Source of the DNA: TH5896 sp049578985
GTDB lineage: Archaea > Thermoproteota > Nitrososphaeria > Nitrososphaerales > Nitrososphaeraceae
Length of the DNA: 64,000 nucleotides
Assembly (NCBI GenBank): GCA_049578985.1
Contig: JBAUMZ010000185.1
Span: 3,473 to 67,472, forward strand
Direction of reading: 5' to 3'
Every line of letters starts with the position of its first letter. Position 1 is the first letter of the stretch. Positions 52,401-62,718 of the stretch are shown here, one piece after another. The notes beneath the pieces were generated by a model. The model did no database searches, was not told the DNA's origin, and saw only the letters and a list, made by a program, of their open reading frames with translations. The position numbers and the translations under genes are program-made.

Positions 52401-52546
52401 CCCTAAGGGTTGATCCATAGTAATCAAAGAAGGCCTAAACCTTTTGCAAAAATATTGACATTAGCAGCTTTGCAGCAAGTGAAGCTCGGGGATTGCTTGT
52501 AATGATTAGCCTGATCACACATCTATATGATTCAGGTTTTATCGTA

Positions 52547-53044
52547 TCAAATCGATAATGTCTTCATTGTTGAGCTCGTTGAAATATTATGATTCGCTAT
52601 GAACCCTGATGAAGCGGCTATCACATACTTAGCGGGTGAAGTATTCTTGTAAGTGCATTCCGAAGCATCAAATGGATTCGTACAAATTTGTGCATTTTCT
52701 ATTGCATAGACCACATGGCCATTTTCATCAAGCCAGATCAAATCAAGATTATATTGGATGTTGATAAGCCATAGTGCGTAGAGGTCTGGCTTTTTATAAA
52801 CCAATAACATTGCTGAATCCATAGGAATCGGATCCTCCCTGAACATCAACCACCTTTGTCTCTCCTCAGGTGATTTGGCTACCTCTACTTTGACAGCATC
52901 ATTGTCAATTTTTATTGTACCCGTAGGAAAACTGAGATCTCTATTCTTGACCTCTGGAGGGGCTAGGAGAAGACCTAAAACTCCGATAGCGAAGGCAGCT
53001 AAAATGGCAGGTAACAAAACTACCATCTTTCGGGCCATAACCAA
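52547..53044 (-). CDS. Membrane-anchored DUF192 protein
   Basis: 165 residues. A signal-anchor (VVLLPAILAAFAIGVLGLLL) precedes a DUF192 domain with the family segments VEVAKSPEERQRWLMFRE, AMLLVYKKPDLYALWLINI and LDLIWLDENGHVVYA. The domain is about 110 residues and faces the outside. Two Cys (QICTNPFDASECTY) could form a disulfide. Function of the family is not established. Confidence 0.85.
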   Translation of the reverse strand: MVMARKMVVLLPAILAAFAIGVLGLLLAPPEVKNRDLSFPTGTIKIDNDAVKVEVAKSPEERQRWLMFREDPIPMDSAMLLVYKKPDLYALWLINIQYNLDLIWLDENGHVVYAIENAQICTNPFDASECTYKNTSPAKYVIAASSGFIANHNISTSSTMKTLSI

Positions 53045-53724
53045 ATAAACTAGGTAATAAATAAATTTGAACCTTGCTATGATCGCTCTAATAAATGAGA
53101 TCCATTTAATTCAGCCACTCCTGACGTGTCCCTACAATGGTTGCTCTTGAATAGGTTATTTTGTGACATACAAAGCGACTTGCAAAGAGCACTTAGTATG
53201 TGATGTACCAGGATTGGTATTGAAGTAATTCCGGAGCTCTGTCTGGGGCTTATATCATAACTATCTTTGTCTAGTCTATGAAAGTATAACTGGCATTTAC
53301 AGTGGCTTAATTCCGTTGATTGGGATTAAACTTGTAATGATTCAAAAAAGCAAGCTTATAGTTGCAAATAATCAGATCACGATAATTCTTTTATTGCTAC
53401 ATACCATTACTAACTTGGAGACCAATACTAACTATCCGAATATTGCACAACAAATAATATCTGCCATCGGGGTTGGGGATTATCATTCTAATGGAATTGT
53501 CGGGATCAAATAATCATGAATTGAAAGAATCTTGCCGGTCCAAAAATATATCATACCTATAATTAGGAAAAATTTTGCAACATTCAAATTGAATATGCCA
53601 TTCTTGAAATTAATCGATGACCCTTTTCTAGGTTCAAACTAGTAGTGAACTAACAGGATGCAAAGGAGTGTTTCGTCATTTTCAGAATCGTTCTGCTCTG
53701 TGAATTAATATAGGCTTTGAGTTA
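53045..53724. other. Long intergenic region before alaS, no gene recognised
   Basis: About 680 bases. Open frames are short and without coding character. Several AT-rich stretches occur near 53530-53600; the alaS promoter probably lies at about 53690-53712. No tRNA or RNA motif found. Confidence 0.4.
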
Positions 53725-56499
53725 ATGATCGAAACCGTTATTACTCCATTTAGCACGGCATACAAAGTATTGGGCAAAAAGGAACTTTCTGCTCTGTTTT
53801 CTGCTAGTCCGGATAAATACTATAAAGTAGCACTTTTCGATAAAGTTGGGTTTCACCGGCACAAATGTATTCATTGCGGTAAATTTTTTTGGTCTCTTGT
53901 AGATAGGACGGCTTGCCCAGATCATGAGGCTTATGGATTTATTGGAAATCCTCCAACAAGCAAGCGTCTGGACTATATTGATACGTGGAAGGAAGTCGAA
54001 TCTTTCTTTGATTCAAATGAACATACTATAGAAAACAGGTACCCTGTTGTCTGCAGATGGCGCGATGACCTTTATTACACAATAGCATCCATCGTTGATT
54101 TTCAGAGAGTAGTTGAGAACAAGGTGTTCTTTGAACTCCCGGCCAATCCTTTGGTGGTACCTCAAATGTGCGTTCGGTTCAACGACATAGAGAATGTAGG
54201 CCTCAGCGGCCGCCATTACACAGCCTTTTGTATGATAGGGCAAACCTGCGACGCAGACGCAGAAGGTGGATATTGGAAGGATCGTTGTGTGGATTTAGAT
54301 TATCAATTGTTGACGAAAATTTTGGGAATTGATCCCACGGCTATTACCTTCGTAGAGGACGTCTGGATGGGAGCAGGTGCTTTTGGGTATTCGCTAGAAT
54401 ATTTTGTCAATGGGCTTGAACTGGGTAATGCAGTGTTCACCGAATTTGAAGGGAACGAAAATGAGTATCGAACAATGAAAAATCGGATTATAGACATGGG
54501 GGCAGGATTGGAGCGTTTCTCATGGATAACAATGGGCACTCCAACAAGTTATGACTGTACATTCGGTCCAGTCATTAATGAGATGATGAGCAAAACTGGA
54601 ATGATGCTCGATAAAGAAATACTTGGAAGCTACTTTAGGTTTGTCTCAAATGCGCTAGAGAGAACAGAGGTGGATCTAAGAGCTCTCAAAACAAGATTTG
54701 TGAAGGAAATGAAAATCTCATTTGAAGATTTGAATAAGATAGTTAATCCTTTCGAAGCAATGTATACTATCGCTGATCATACGAGGACATTAATGTTTGC
54801 CATCAGCGATGGTTCTATTCCGTCTAACGTGGGAGGCGGCTACAATCTGAGGGTGATTCTAAGAAGAGCATTGGCAATACTAGAAAGATTAGGTTGGAAA
54901 TATGATTTAGCTGAAATCGCCGACATACACATAGGATATCTGAAAAGGATGTACCCAGAATTAGAAGAACATGCAAATGACGTTAGAACTATTTTACAAA
55001 TTGAATCTAATAGATATTTGGGATCAAAGGAAAGAATGAATTCCATTACCTTGTCGATAAAGGGCAAGAAACAAAGCCTTTCGGTTGATGATCTCCTAAG
55101 ACTGTACGAATCAGATGGTATCACACCTGAATACCTTATAGAATCAGGTGCAATTGAAAGTATTCCCCAAGCTTTTTATGCCAAGCTATCTGAACTACAT
55201 GAATCTCATCATCCGTCACACAACCTTAAACCAATTATAGGCATTGAAGAATTACAACCAACTAGGTTGTTATATTATGAACATGATTTGAAGACAGAGT
55301 CTGATGCTAAAATCTTGGCCATTTTGGAAAACAAGTACGTTATACTGGATCAGACCATACTTTATCCTCGAGGTGGAGGTCAAGAACCTGACACCGGCGA
55401 TATCGAAGGGATTAAAGTATTGGACGTAACAAAGCAAAATGATATCGTAATTCATAAGGTAAGTTCCTCAAAGGGCCTCTCACCAGGAAAAAAGGTTAGA
55501 GTCCGCATAAATTTAAGAAGAAGAGACCTAATTACTAAACACCATACTTCTACGCATATTGTGAATGCTTCTGCTAGAAGTACCCTTGGACCGTGGGTAT
55601 GGCAAAATTCTGCATTCAAAGACGAAGGATATGCGAGACTGGATATCACCCACCACTCATCACTTACCAGAGAAGAGATCGAAGGAATAGAAAGAGCCGC
55701 AAACAAAGTTGTCAGGCATGATAGTCCGGTATTAATAAACACATTCGATCGTATCGATGCAGAAAGAAATTACTCCTTTAGAATTTATCAGGGAGGTGTG
55801 GTTCCATCCGGTACAGTCAGAATTGTCAATATTAAGGATTGGGATATAGAAGCCTGTGGAGGAACTCATGTTAATCGTACCGGTGAAATCGGCCTGATAA
55901 AGATTTTTAGGACTGAAAGAATTCAGGATGGTGTTGTAAGACTAGAATTTGTTGCAGGTGAGGCTGCCATAGACTATGTGGAAAGACAAGATAATCAGCT
56001 TAATACCATCTCGCACGTCCTAGGAGCAAGTAAGGAAAAGGTGGTAGATTCATTGCGTAAATCTGTTGAAGACGCAGACGAGACCAAGAGGATCCTTAAA
56101 GCTATTGTAAGAAGAACTCTACCCTCTGTCATGAACTCCATTTTCAAAGATGCGAAAGTGATCTCAACTGATGGAATCAAGCTATTTAGCATACACGATG
56201 AGGAGCTTGGCGAAGATTACTACATCTCGCTAGGTGAGACAGCGACCCAGAATGATCCATACTTGATTTTTGTCGCTCTTATTGGAAAAGGTCAAGGCGT
56301 ACGTGTCATTACATTTGTTGGAGAGTTAGCAAGAAAAAGAATCAAGGCAGGCGAGATAGCCCAACGGCTTTCGCTGACCCTCGGCGGATCGGGGGGAGGA
56401 AATGATGAGTTTGGTCAGGGAGGTGGAAAATTTAAACACAAAGTTCGAGAAACAATATCATCATTAGAAGAGATGATTTCACAAACTATTGGGCGATGA
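53725..56499 (+). CDS. alaS: Alanyl-tRNA synthetase, archaeal type
   Basis: 924 residues, class II. The N-terminal archaeal zinc-like segment CIHCGKFFWS comes first. The catalytic core has motif 2/3 regions (FNDIENVGLSGRHYTAF, then MGAGLERFSWI). The editing domain has HHTSTHIVNASAR and ACGGTHVNRTGEIG with the metal-binding His/Cys residues. The C-terminal oligomerisation domain ends in the Gly-rich LGGSGGGNDEFGQGGGK. It charges tRNA(Ala). leuS follows after six bases, so the two are probably cotranscribed. Confidence 0.96.
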   Translation: MIETVITPFSTAYKVLGKKELSALFSASPDKYYKVALFDKVGFHRHKCIHCGKFFWSLVDRTACPDHEAYGFIGNPPTSKRLDYIDTWKEVESFFDSNEHTIENRYPVVCRWRDDLYYTIASIVDFQRVVENKVFFELPANPLVVPQMCVRFNDIENVGLSGRHYTAFCMIGQTCDADAEGGYWKDRCVDLDYQLLTKILGIDPTAITFVEDVWMGAGAFGYSLEYFVNGLELGNAVFTEFEGNENEYRTMKNRIIDMGAGLERFSWITMGTPTSYDCTFGPVINEMMSKTGMMLDKEILGSYFRFVSNALERTEVDLRALKTRFVKEMKISFEDLNKIVNPFEAMYTIADHTRTLMFAISDGSIPSNVGGGYNLRVILRRALAILERLGWKYDLAEIADIHIGYLKRMYPELEEHANDVRTILQIESNRYLGSKERMNSITLSIKGKKQSLSVDDLLRLYESDGITPEYLIESGAIESIPQAFYAKLSELHESHHPSHNLKPIIGIEELQPTRLLYYEHDLKTESDAKILAILENKYVILDQTILYPRGGGQEPDTGDIEGIKVLDVTKQNDIVIHKVSSSKGLSPGKKVRVRINLRRRDLITKHHTSTHIVNASARSTLGPWVWQNSAFKDEGYARLDITHHSSLTREEIEGIERAANKVVRHDSPVLINTFDRIDAERNYSFRIYQGGVVPSGTVRIVNIKDWDIEACGGTHVNRTGEIGLIKIFRTERIQDGVVRLEFVAGEAAIDYVERQDNQLNTISHVLGASKEKVVDSLRKSVEDADETKRILKAIVRRTLPSVMNSIFKDAKVISTDGIKLFSIHDEELGEDYYISLGETATQNDPYLIFVALIGKGQGVRVITFVGELARKRIKAGEIAQRLSLTLGGSGGGNDEFGQGGGKFKHKVRETISSLEEMISQTIGR

Positions 56500-56505
56500 A
56501 ATGCT

Positions 56506-59500
56506 TTGCTTGACTCGTACCTACATGTGAAGCACGCTGCTAGACCAGACTGGAATCTAATCGAAAAAAAGTGGAGGAATATATGGGATGAACAGAAGAT
56601 ATTTGAATCGGATCCTGATTCTACGAAGCACAAATACTTAGTAACAGTTGCATATCCGTATCCGAATTCCCCACAACATATAGGACATGGGAGAACGTAC
56701 ACCCTTGCTGACGCTCACGCTCGTTACAAGAGGATGAGAGGAAACAATGTTTTATTCCCAATGGGCTTTCACTATACAGGTACCCCTATACTAGCAATGT
56801 CTCGTAGACTGGTATCAGGGGATATGGATTTATATAATACTTTTCGTAATGTGTATGGTGTTCCCTCTGAGGTAATAGAATCATTCAATGAACCAGTAAA
56901 TATAGCAAGATTCTTCCACCAAGAAATAAAAGAAGGGATGAAGGAAATGGGATTCTCAATAGATTGGAGAAGGGAATTCACTACCATCGATGAAGCCTTT
57001 TCTAAGTTCATAGCATGGCAATTTAACCTTCTCAAGAAAAAAGGCCTCATAATTCAAGGTTCTCATCCAGTAGGGTGGTGTCCGAGAGACCAGAATCCAG
57101 TTAGTCAGCATGATACATTAGGAGACATAGAGCCTATTTTCATCGAATATACATTAGTTAAGTTCTATCTAAATGACACATATGTACTACCAGTAGCAAC
57201 ACTAAGACCTGAAACGGTTTATGGTGTTACTAATTTATGGGTCAACCCTCATGTAAAGTACGTAGTCGCACGTGTAGGGGAAGGCAACGAACCAATGTGG
57301 ATTATCAGCCATGATGCAGTATTGAAATTAAAACATCAAGGTCATAATGTGGACATTAATCATGAAATAGACGGGACGAAACTAGTAGGGCAGTATGTAC
57401 GTAATCCAATAACGCAGAACAGCCTTCCCATTTATCCTGCATCCTTCGTGGATCCTAAAGATGGCAGTGGATTGGTCATGTCTGTCCCAGCTCACGCTCC
57501 TTACGATTACCAGGCCCTACTAGATTTCACTAATGGTAATTCCTCTAAAGAAATGCATAATCACGAGATAGTCAAGCCCATAACAATTATCGAATCTGAA
57601 GGCTATGAAGGTGACAACGTGGTTCCGTCTCAGATCATAATTGAAAGGTTAGGTGTAGAGGATCAACATGATCCTCTTTTAGAAAAAGCTACTTCAGAAT
57701 TATATTCACATGAATTCTACAAGGGAAGGCTTAAAGAAAATACTGGGAAGTATGCAGGAATGATGGTGTCGGAAGCAAAAGATCTTATAAGATCTGAACT
57801 ATTGCAGAACGGGATCGGAGAAATCCTTTACGAATTTGTCAAGAAACCAGTCAAGTGTAGATGTGGGGAGGAATGTGTAGTAAAGGTACTGAATGATCAG
57901 TGGTTTCTTAAATATAGTGAGGCTCAATGGAAAGATTTAGCTCATGAATGCATTAATAGGATGGATATCGTTCCTGATGAAATAAGATCTGAATTCAATT
58001 ATGTAGTAGACTGGTTGAAGGAAAGGGCCTGTGCTAGGAAGTCTGGCCTTGGAACACGGTTGCCATGGGACCAAGGTTGGATTATTGAAAGCCTATCCGA
58101 TTCTGTCATATACACTGCATACTACATTATTTCAAGATATATTCATTTTGATGATGATAACAATATTCCTGCGCAAAATCTAACCGAGTCCCTATTTGAC
58201 TATGTATTTTTAGGAGAAGGCTCCTCGAAAAGAATTTCCGAAGAGACTACACTTTCAGAGGAACTTATATGTAATATGAGAACAGAGTTTACATACTTTT
58301 ATCCTGTTGACACACGGCATTCTGGAAGGGATTTGGTCCCCAACCATCTCACATTCTTTGTCTTTAATCACGTAGCTATATTTGATAGAGCCTATTGGCC
58401 TAGGCAAATTGTAGTAAATGGTTCGGTACTTATGGACGGTAAGAAAATGTCTAAATCATTCGGAAATATTATTCCCCTACGACAAGCCGTAAGAGAACAT
58501 AGTGCGGACACAATTCGAGTTGCAATGTTGAGCTCAGCGGAACTTCTTCAAGACGCAGATTTTTCATTCGAAGCCCTTAGAGGGATTCGATCTCGGTTGG
58601 ATGATATTTACCAAATGGGGATACACCTTTCCAGTTCTGACAATATCCAAAAGTCGCTAAAGCAGTTATATCATAGTCAAGACGTTACTGAGTCCGAGGA
58701 CAAGTGGATTTTGAGTATGATGCAGAGAAGAATAAGAGACGCTACGGAATTGATGGATCGATTACGAGTGAGAGAGGTATTACACACAATATTGTACTCG
58801 ATGGAGCAAGATTTACAATGGTATAACAAGCGAATCAGATCTAAGGGAAGATTCGATTTATTAGTGAATACAATACTGTCAATGTTTCTAGAGACAAGAA
58901 TCAAATTGATCGCGCCTTTTGCCCCTTTTTTGGCTAGCGAAGTTTGGAATAGCATCGTTGGAGACGCTGCTAAAATAAAGGAGGATTTGGATTGGCCGGG
59001 TGTAGTGGAGGAATATACAGATCCCGCTACTGAAGAATCGGAAGACTTGATCAAGAACCTGATACAAGACATACAAAATATTTTAAAGGTTACGAAAATG
59101 AAACCTACTTGTGTCAATATATACACTTCCGCAAAGTGGAAGTGGAAAGTATATCAAAGAATACTTGAACTAATTATCGCGAACCGTAATTCGAGCTTGA
59201 GTGATGTCATGAGAGCACTAGGCGAAAATTCAGAAATTTCTCAAGCCCGGTCAGACGTAAAGCTGGTAAAGAAAATTATGGAGGATGTCCTTTCAATTCC
59301 AGCGGAGCGGCGTTCACTTAAGTTAAATATCAAAAATCTGGACGAGCTGATGGCAATTGAAGACGCTGCCTCGCTGATTTCATCTGAATTGGGTGACCTG
59401 AATTTAGAAATTTCTGTCTTTAGTGAAGATGAGGAAGAAGCAAAGAAAAACGATCCAAAATCCAAAGCTAGATCCTCGCGTCCGTTCAAGCCTGCCATAT

Positions 59501-59511
59501 ATCTAATCTGA
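56506..59511 (+). CDS. leuS: Leucyl-tRNA synthetase, archaeal type
   Basis: 1001 residues, class I. HIGH reads exactly HIGH in NSPQHIGHGRTYT; the editing domain contains VATLRPETVYGVTNLWVNP; KMSKS lies in DGKKMSKSFGN. The C-terminal extension typical of archaeal/eukaryotic LeuRS ends in a charged helix (EDEEEAKKNDPKSKARSS). The frame opens with TTG at 56506; the ATG at 56501 is out of frame. A GTG a few codons in is an alternative. Confidence 0.95.
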   Translation: MLDSYLHVKHAARPDWNLIEKKWRNIWDEQKIFESDPDSTKHKYLVTVAYPYPNSPQHIGHGRTYTLADAHARYKRMRGNNVLFPMGFHYTGTPILAMSRRLVSGDMDLYNTFRNVYGVPSEVIESFNEPVNIARFFHQEIKEGMKEMGFSIDWRREFTTIDEAFSKFIAWQFNLLKKKGLIIQGSHPVGWCPRDQNPVSQHDTLGDIEPIFIEYTLVKFYLNDTYVLPVATLRPETVYGVTNLWVNPHVKYVVARVGEGNEPMWIISHDAVLKLKHQGHNVDINHEIDGTKLVGQYVRNPITQNSLPIYPASFVDPKDGSGLVMSVPAHAPYDYQALLDFTNGNSSKEMHNHEIVKPITIIESEGYEGDNVVPSQIIIERLGVEDQHDPLLEKATSELYSHEFYKGRLKENTGKYAGMMVSEAKDLIRSELLQNGIGEILYEFVKKPVKCRCGEECVVKVLNDQWFLKYSEAQWKDLAHECINRMDIVPDEIRSEFNYVVDWLKERACARKSGLGTRLPWDQGWIIESLSDSVIYTAYYIISRYIHFDDDNNIPAQNLTESLFDYVFLGEGSSKRISEETTLSEELICNMRTEFTYFYPVDTRHSGRDLVPNHLTFFVFNHVAIFDRAYWPRQIVVNGSVLMDGKKMSKSFGNIIPLRQAVREHSADTIRVAMLSSAELLQDADFSFEALRGIRSRLDDIYQMGIHLSSSDNIQKSLKQLYHSQDVTESEDKWILSMMQRRIRDATELMDRLRVREVLHTILYSMEQDLQWYNKRIRSKGRFDLLVNTILSMFLETRIKLIAPFAPFLASEVWNSIVGDAAKIKEDLDWPGVVEEYTDPATEESEDLIKNLIQDIQNILKVTKMKPTCVNIYTSAKWKWKVYQRILELIIANRNSSLSDVMRALGENSEISQARSDVKLVKKIMEDVLSIPAERRSLKLNIKNLDELMAIEDAASLISSELGDLNLEISVFSEDEEEAKKNDPKSKARSSRPFKPAIYLI

Positions 59512-59514
59512 TGC

Positions 59515-59521
59515 TTTTTTT
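59515..59521 (+). terminator. T tract after leuS
   Basis: Seven T follow the leuS stop within ten bases. T tracts alone can end archaeal transcripts. No hairpin precedes it. Confidence 0.45.
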
Positions 59522-59745
59522 CATTTCCTAGTCTTCTTATAGGTGACAATAGAAGAAGCGAAATACAACACGAAACCAGCTATTACGAAGAATAGGCCGT
59601 ACAGTGAAATGGCGCCACGATCATAATAGCTTCCTATTCCTACTATTATTGCCCCAACGACAAGTAACGCTATTCCTAGTCTTGTGAACGGAGACATCCT
59701 AAGTTTCTTATGCTCAGGCAATTTGTATAATTCGACTAACTCCAC
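59521..59745 (-). CDS. Small two-helix membrane protein
   Basis: 74 residues with two membrane segments (GIALLVVGAIIVGIGSYY, SLYGLFFVIAGFVLYFASS) and a basic end (VTYKKTRK). The ATG at 59745 or the in-frame ATG giving MSPFTRLG could be the start. No family assigned. Convergent with leuS. Confidence 0.6.
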   Translation of the reverse strand: MELVELYKLPEHKKLRMSPFTRLGIALLVVGAIIVGIGSYYDRGAISLYGLFFVIAGFVLYFASSIVTYKKTRK

Positions 59746-60369
59746 CGAAAAACTGGGACATGTGAAAACTTCTCTTCCTAAACCTCACAAAAACAAATGC
59801 TGTAGTTGTTCATGTTATCGGTGATTGAATTGTAAGGCCAACTGAATTTTGGTCCCCAATTAATTTAGAAGTAAAACTAACTGAGCCATTCACAATTCGT
59901 ATGTTGCCTTTAGCCATATAGTGAATTGAGCCAATGATAATTATGTAGCAAGCTTGAGTGAGCTTACTAGCGAAAATTCCTCTTCTCAACATACCCATCT
60001 CAAATGCTCTTCACTTAACGGTTTATTTATCTGTTCACATGCAACCCTACGGAGTAGAACTTACTGGTAGCGTCAGATAACTATTTAGTATAATCAAGTC
60101 TGATGAAAGAAGATCATCTGAAAAGGGAGAACTTCAATACTAGCGATACTATGCACTTAACACTGGTTGATACTAGTTCAAGTCTAACAAAGTCTCCCCC
60201 ATGAAAGTGTTAAAATAACATCAACTTAATATATAAAGAATTTAACGATAATAGTTGATGGCAGACAGAAAGTCATTAACTGTACTGATTCTAACTTATT
60301 AAAGCTCATTAACAATTTTTTTTAATATGTGTTATGAATAATCAATATCAAAACAGTAGCATTACTATC
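59746..60369. other. Intergenic region with two doubtful small ORFs
   Basis: About 620 bases before cdvB. A 62-codon minus frame (59810-59998) and a 33-codon plus frame (60103-60204, MKEDHLKRENFNTSD) exist; neither has enough support to call. AT-rich promoter-like sequence lies at 60225-60240 and 60310-60330. Confidence 0.35.
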
Positions 60370-61029
60370 ATGTCATTTGGCAATAAATGGAAGAAACAGC
60401 AAGGAGATAGTGTGGGTGAAGCCGTTAGAAATAAAATACTTGAAGGTGTTAAACCACAAGCTCCACTGAAGCCGCGTATAGAGGAAGCTAGAAACAAATT
60501 GCAAATGCAGGTTACAAAGTTGGATACGATATCTAATAAAATGCAGGAAAAAGATAGACTCATTTTTGGTAGGATAGTAACTGCGATGCAGAATCATGAT
60601 AGCCGCTATGCAAAACTATTATCAAATGAGTTGTCTCAGATCAGAAGGATGAACAAGATGGTCAATTCGGCTAAGTTGGCATTAGAACAAATACAATTAC
60701 GGCTTAACACCATGACTGAGCTAGGCGATGTCGTGATCACCCTTAGTCCAGCGATGTCTGTCATAAAGGGGATCCAAGGTGGACTTTCCTCAATGATGCC
60801 TCATGCAGATCAATCTTTTGGTCAAATTTCGGACCTATTGGGCAATATAATGTCTGGCACAGGTCAGATACCCTCTCCTGAAATATCCAGTGGCACACTG
60901 AGCCTAGATGATGAAGCCGTGAAAATTATTGAAGAGGCTACGGCAGTTGTTGAAGAGAATACCAGGGACAAATTTCCTGACCTCCCGACCCAGGGTCAGG
61001 AATCAACAACTGAAAGCTCAATCTACTAG
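60370..61029 (+). CDS. cdvB: ESCRT-III-like cell division protein CdvB
   Basis: 219 residues from the ATG at 60370 (MSFGNKWKK); an upstream ATG at 60334 adds 12 residues that fit the family less well. The core is a Snf7-like coiled-coil: RIEEARNKLQMQVTKLDTI, MQEKDRLIFGRIVTAMQNHD, and LLSNELSQIRRMNKMVNSA. The acidic C-terminal helix (LDDEAVKIIEEATAVVEEN) and a flexible tail follow; no winged helix is present, so this is probably a CdvB paralogue. It polymerises at the membrane during division. A Cdc48-like AAA gene starts at 63826; the cdvA and cdvC genes are not seen. Confidence 0.88.
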   Translation: MSFGNKWKKQQGDSVGEAVRNKILEGVKPQAPLKPRIEEARNKLQMQVTKLDTISNKMQEKDRLIFGRIVTAMQNHDSRYAKLLSNELSQIRRMNKMVNSAKLALEQIQLRLNTMTELGDVVITLSPAMSVIKGIQGGLSSMMPHADQSFGQISDLLGNIMSGTGQIPSPEISSGTLSLDDEAVKIIEEATAVVEENTRDKFPDLPTQGQESTTESSIY

Positions 61030-61451
61030 CCTGCTAATATATTGGGAATTGTAGCAACTCTATCTCTTTTTTGTTGTATCGATTAGAAGTTGCTGTCAAT
61101 CTTATACGTCTGAGAAGGACCGAATAGATATCCTATGCGAGATGTTCACAAAGATTTACTTTAAATTCTTTTGCTCATTTGAGTTAATAAATATGACCTA
61201 TAATTTTGATTTATATCAATAAGTATAAGGCACTATAATGTTTCGCCCAAATACATTTACAACCATTAATGACTATCATAGATCATTGAAATGAAATGCA
61301 GAGCATCCCATATCGGAAAATTGGTGTGACCCATCATCGGTTTCCATTTTGCTGCACATCCAAATGCTTCCTCCTCTAACCAAGAGCATGTGTGAGAATA
61401 AAATTGCGAGGAAAAGTGCTTATGTAAGGTACAATATTATCAATGGATCGA
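61030..61451. other. Intergenic region after cdvB, no gene recognised
   Basis: About 420 bases, AT-rich, with no coding-like frame and no RNA motif. A minus-strand transcript end for the ORF at 61452 would fall here. Confidence 0.35.
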
Positions 61452-61715
61452 TCAAAAATAAGAATTTTGATTGCTATTCTGCATATAAACCTGGCAATAT
61501 TCACATTTTTTATCAAGACTAATTACTTTACCTTCTTTGGTGACATGATAATTAAGGTGGGATCTGGCTTCCTCAATATTTATTTTGATACTAGAAATGG
61601 TCTTTTCGGATATGTTACCAATACCAATATTCTTAATTATGCTAGTATACAATGTTCTAGCAGAACCAAGAATTGTAAATACACCATAGTTTTTGAAATA
61701 AGACAATGATGTCAA
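61452..61715 (-). CDS. Possible small metal-binding protein (HxxxH, CxxC)
   Basis: 87 residues from TTG. The C-terminal part has His-x3-His and, after about 14 residues, Cys-x2-Cys (SHLNYHVTKEGKVISLDK, then KCEYCQVY), the reverse of the usual zinc-finger order. The middle is an amphipathic helix (EKTISSIKINIEEA). The plus strand is also open here but has hydrophobic antisense-like content, so the minus strand is preferred. No clear TATA at the TTG. Confidence 0.4.
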   Translation of the reverse strand: MTSLSYFKNYGVFTILGSARTLYTSIIKNIGIGNISEKTISSIKINIEEARSHLNYHVTKEGKVISLDKKCEYCQVYMQNSNQNSYF

Positions 61716-62030
61716 CTATCTTCAAACAACAAGTTCGAGAAATGAATGATCGATGTTCCATTCAGAGTTACTTCCTCAATTTAGGGATCACATAGACAGC
61801 AAGTGTGACGTATGCTTTAGCCCGCTTTGAAAGATAGGTTTGGCATATAATTTTTGCATCTAAAATAGTTGAATCTACTAACTAATTTTTGAAACTTTGT
61901 ATTGTTCCTCAGATTTAGTAAAATAGAGATCCCAGTCGTTATTGCCTTCTTCGCTCCAGATGTTTGTATGAGATGAAAACTTTGCATTATGCAATAGATA
62001 GGGGAGGTTTAGTCGGAATATTAATCTACA
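61716..62030. other. Intergenic region, no gene recognised
   Basis: About 315 bases between two minus-strand ORFs. Nothing stands out apart from AT-rich stretches. Confidence 0.3.
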
Positions 62031-62456
62031 TTACATAAAATAATGGATCCTTTCATGCACTGTTCTTTCCTCAATACTTTTAAAGAATGTCCCACAATGG
62101 CTACACAAGTGCATTCCAAACTGTTCGACATCACCTTGTTTTAGTATTGTTAAGGTATTAATCGCTTCAGTATCTTCTGCTACCATGTACTCATCATAAT
62201 TGTTTCGTAGTATATTTTCGACAAAAAGTTTGAAATCCTTTAATGAACCATTGACCCACCGAACAGTGTACAGCTGGTCAGTATCGTCTGTGAAACCAAT
62301 TATTCTATTTTCATTTCGGTCTGAGGTCATTGAATTCGACTTAGTTTTAGTAATGCCAATTACTTTGTTTTGAGAATTTAACTCCGTTTTGATATTCTCT
62401 ATGATTGAAGATCTTAATTCAATAGGCAAAAAGGAAAGATCTAACCTAATATTCAA
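62031..62456 (-). CDS. Protein with C-terminal C2H2 zinc finger
   Basis: 141 residues. The last 25 residues are a classical finger: Cys118-x2-Cys121-x12-His134-x3-His138 (LCSHCGTFFKS). The first 110 residues form an uncharacterised domain (LDLSFLPIELRSSIIENI, then LYTVRWVNGSLKDFKLFVEN). This is longer than the one-finger proteins at 4240 and 10110, so it may be a DNA-binding factor with its own sensing or dimer domain. Monocistronic. Confidence 0.7.
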   Translation of the reverse strand: MNIRLDLSFLPIELRSSIIENIKTELNSQNKVIGITKTKSNSMTSDRNENRIIGFTDDTDQLYTVRWVNGSLKDFKLFVENILRNNYDEYMVAEDTEAINTLTILKQGDVEQFGMHLCSHCGTFFKSIEERTVHERIHYFM

Positions 62457-62718
62457 TTTTTCTCAGCTCTAGCAGCGGTTGAGATTTGCGATTCAATCAA
62501 CATTGGCTGGGAACGATCGGATCGAAGGCCAGTAACTAAGTGAGAGTGCGAATAACAGATTTGTGGCGCTAAATATCGTGAAAAAATAGCTGACAATATC
62601 TGTAAATGCCTATGATGGGAATTCAAGAAATTTGGTAGTAAGTAAGGATTATGTGCGAGACCAGGGAAGGAATTGATTCATCGTCTGATTATTGAAAAAA
62701 TTGGGTTAGGATTCGATT

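Noticed and set aside
59810..59998. Minus-strand frame of 62 codons
   Set aside because: No promoter at the right distance, no motif, and weak composition; left as noncoding.
60103..60204. Plus-strand frame of 33 codons before cdvB
   Set aside because: Protein-like but very short, with a poorly spaced TATA and no motif.
61443..61709. Plus-strand frame of 88 codons opposite the HxxxH/CxxC ORF
   Set aside because: Hydrophobic, typical of the complement of a coding strand; the minus frame has the better content.
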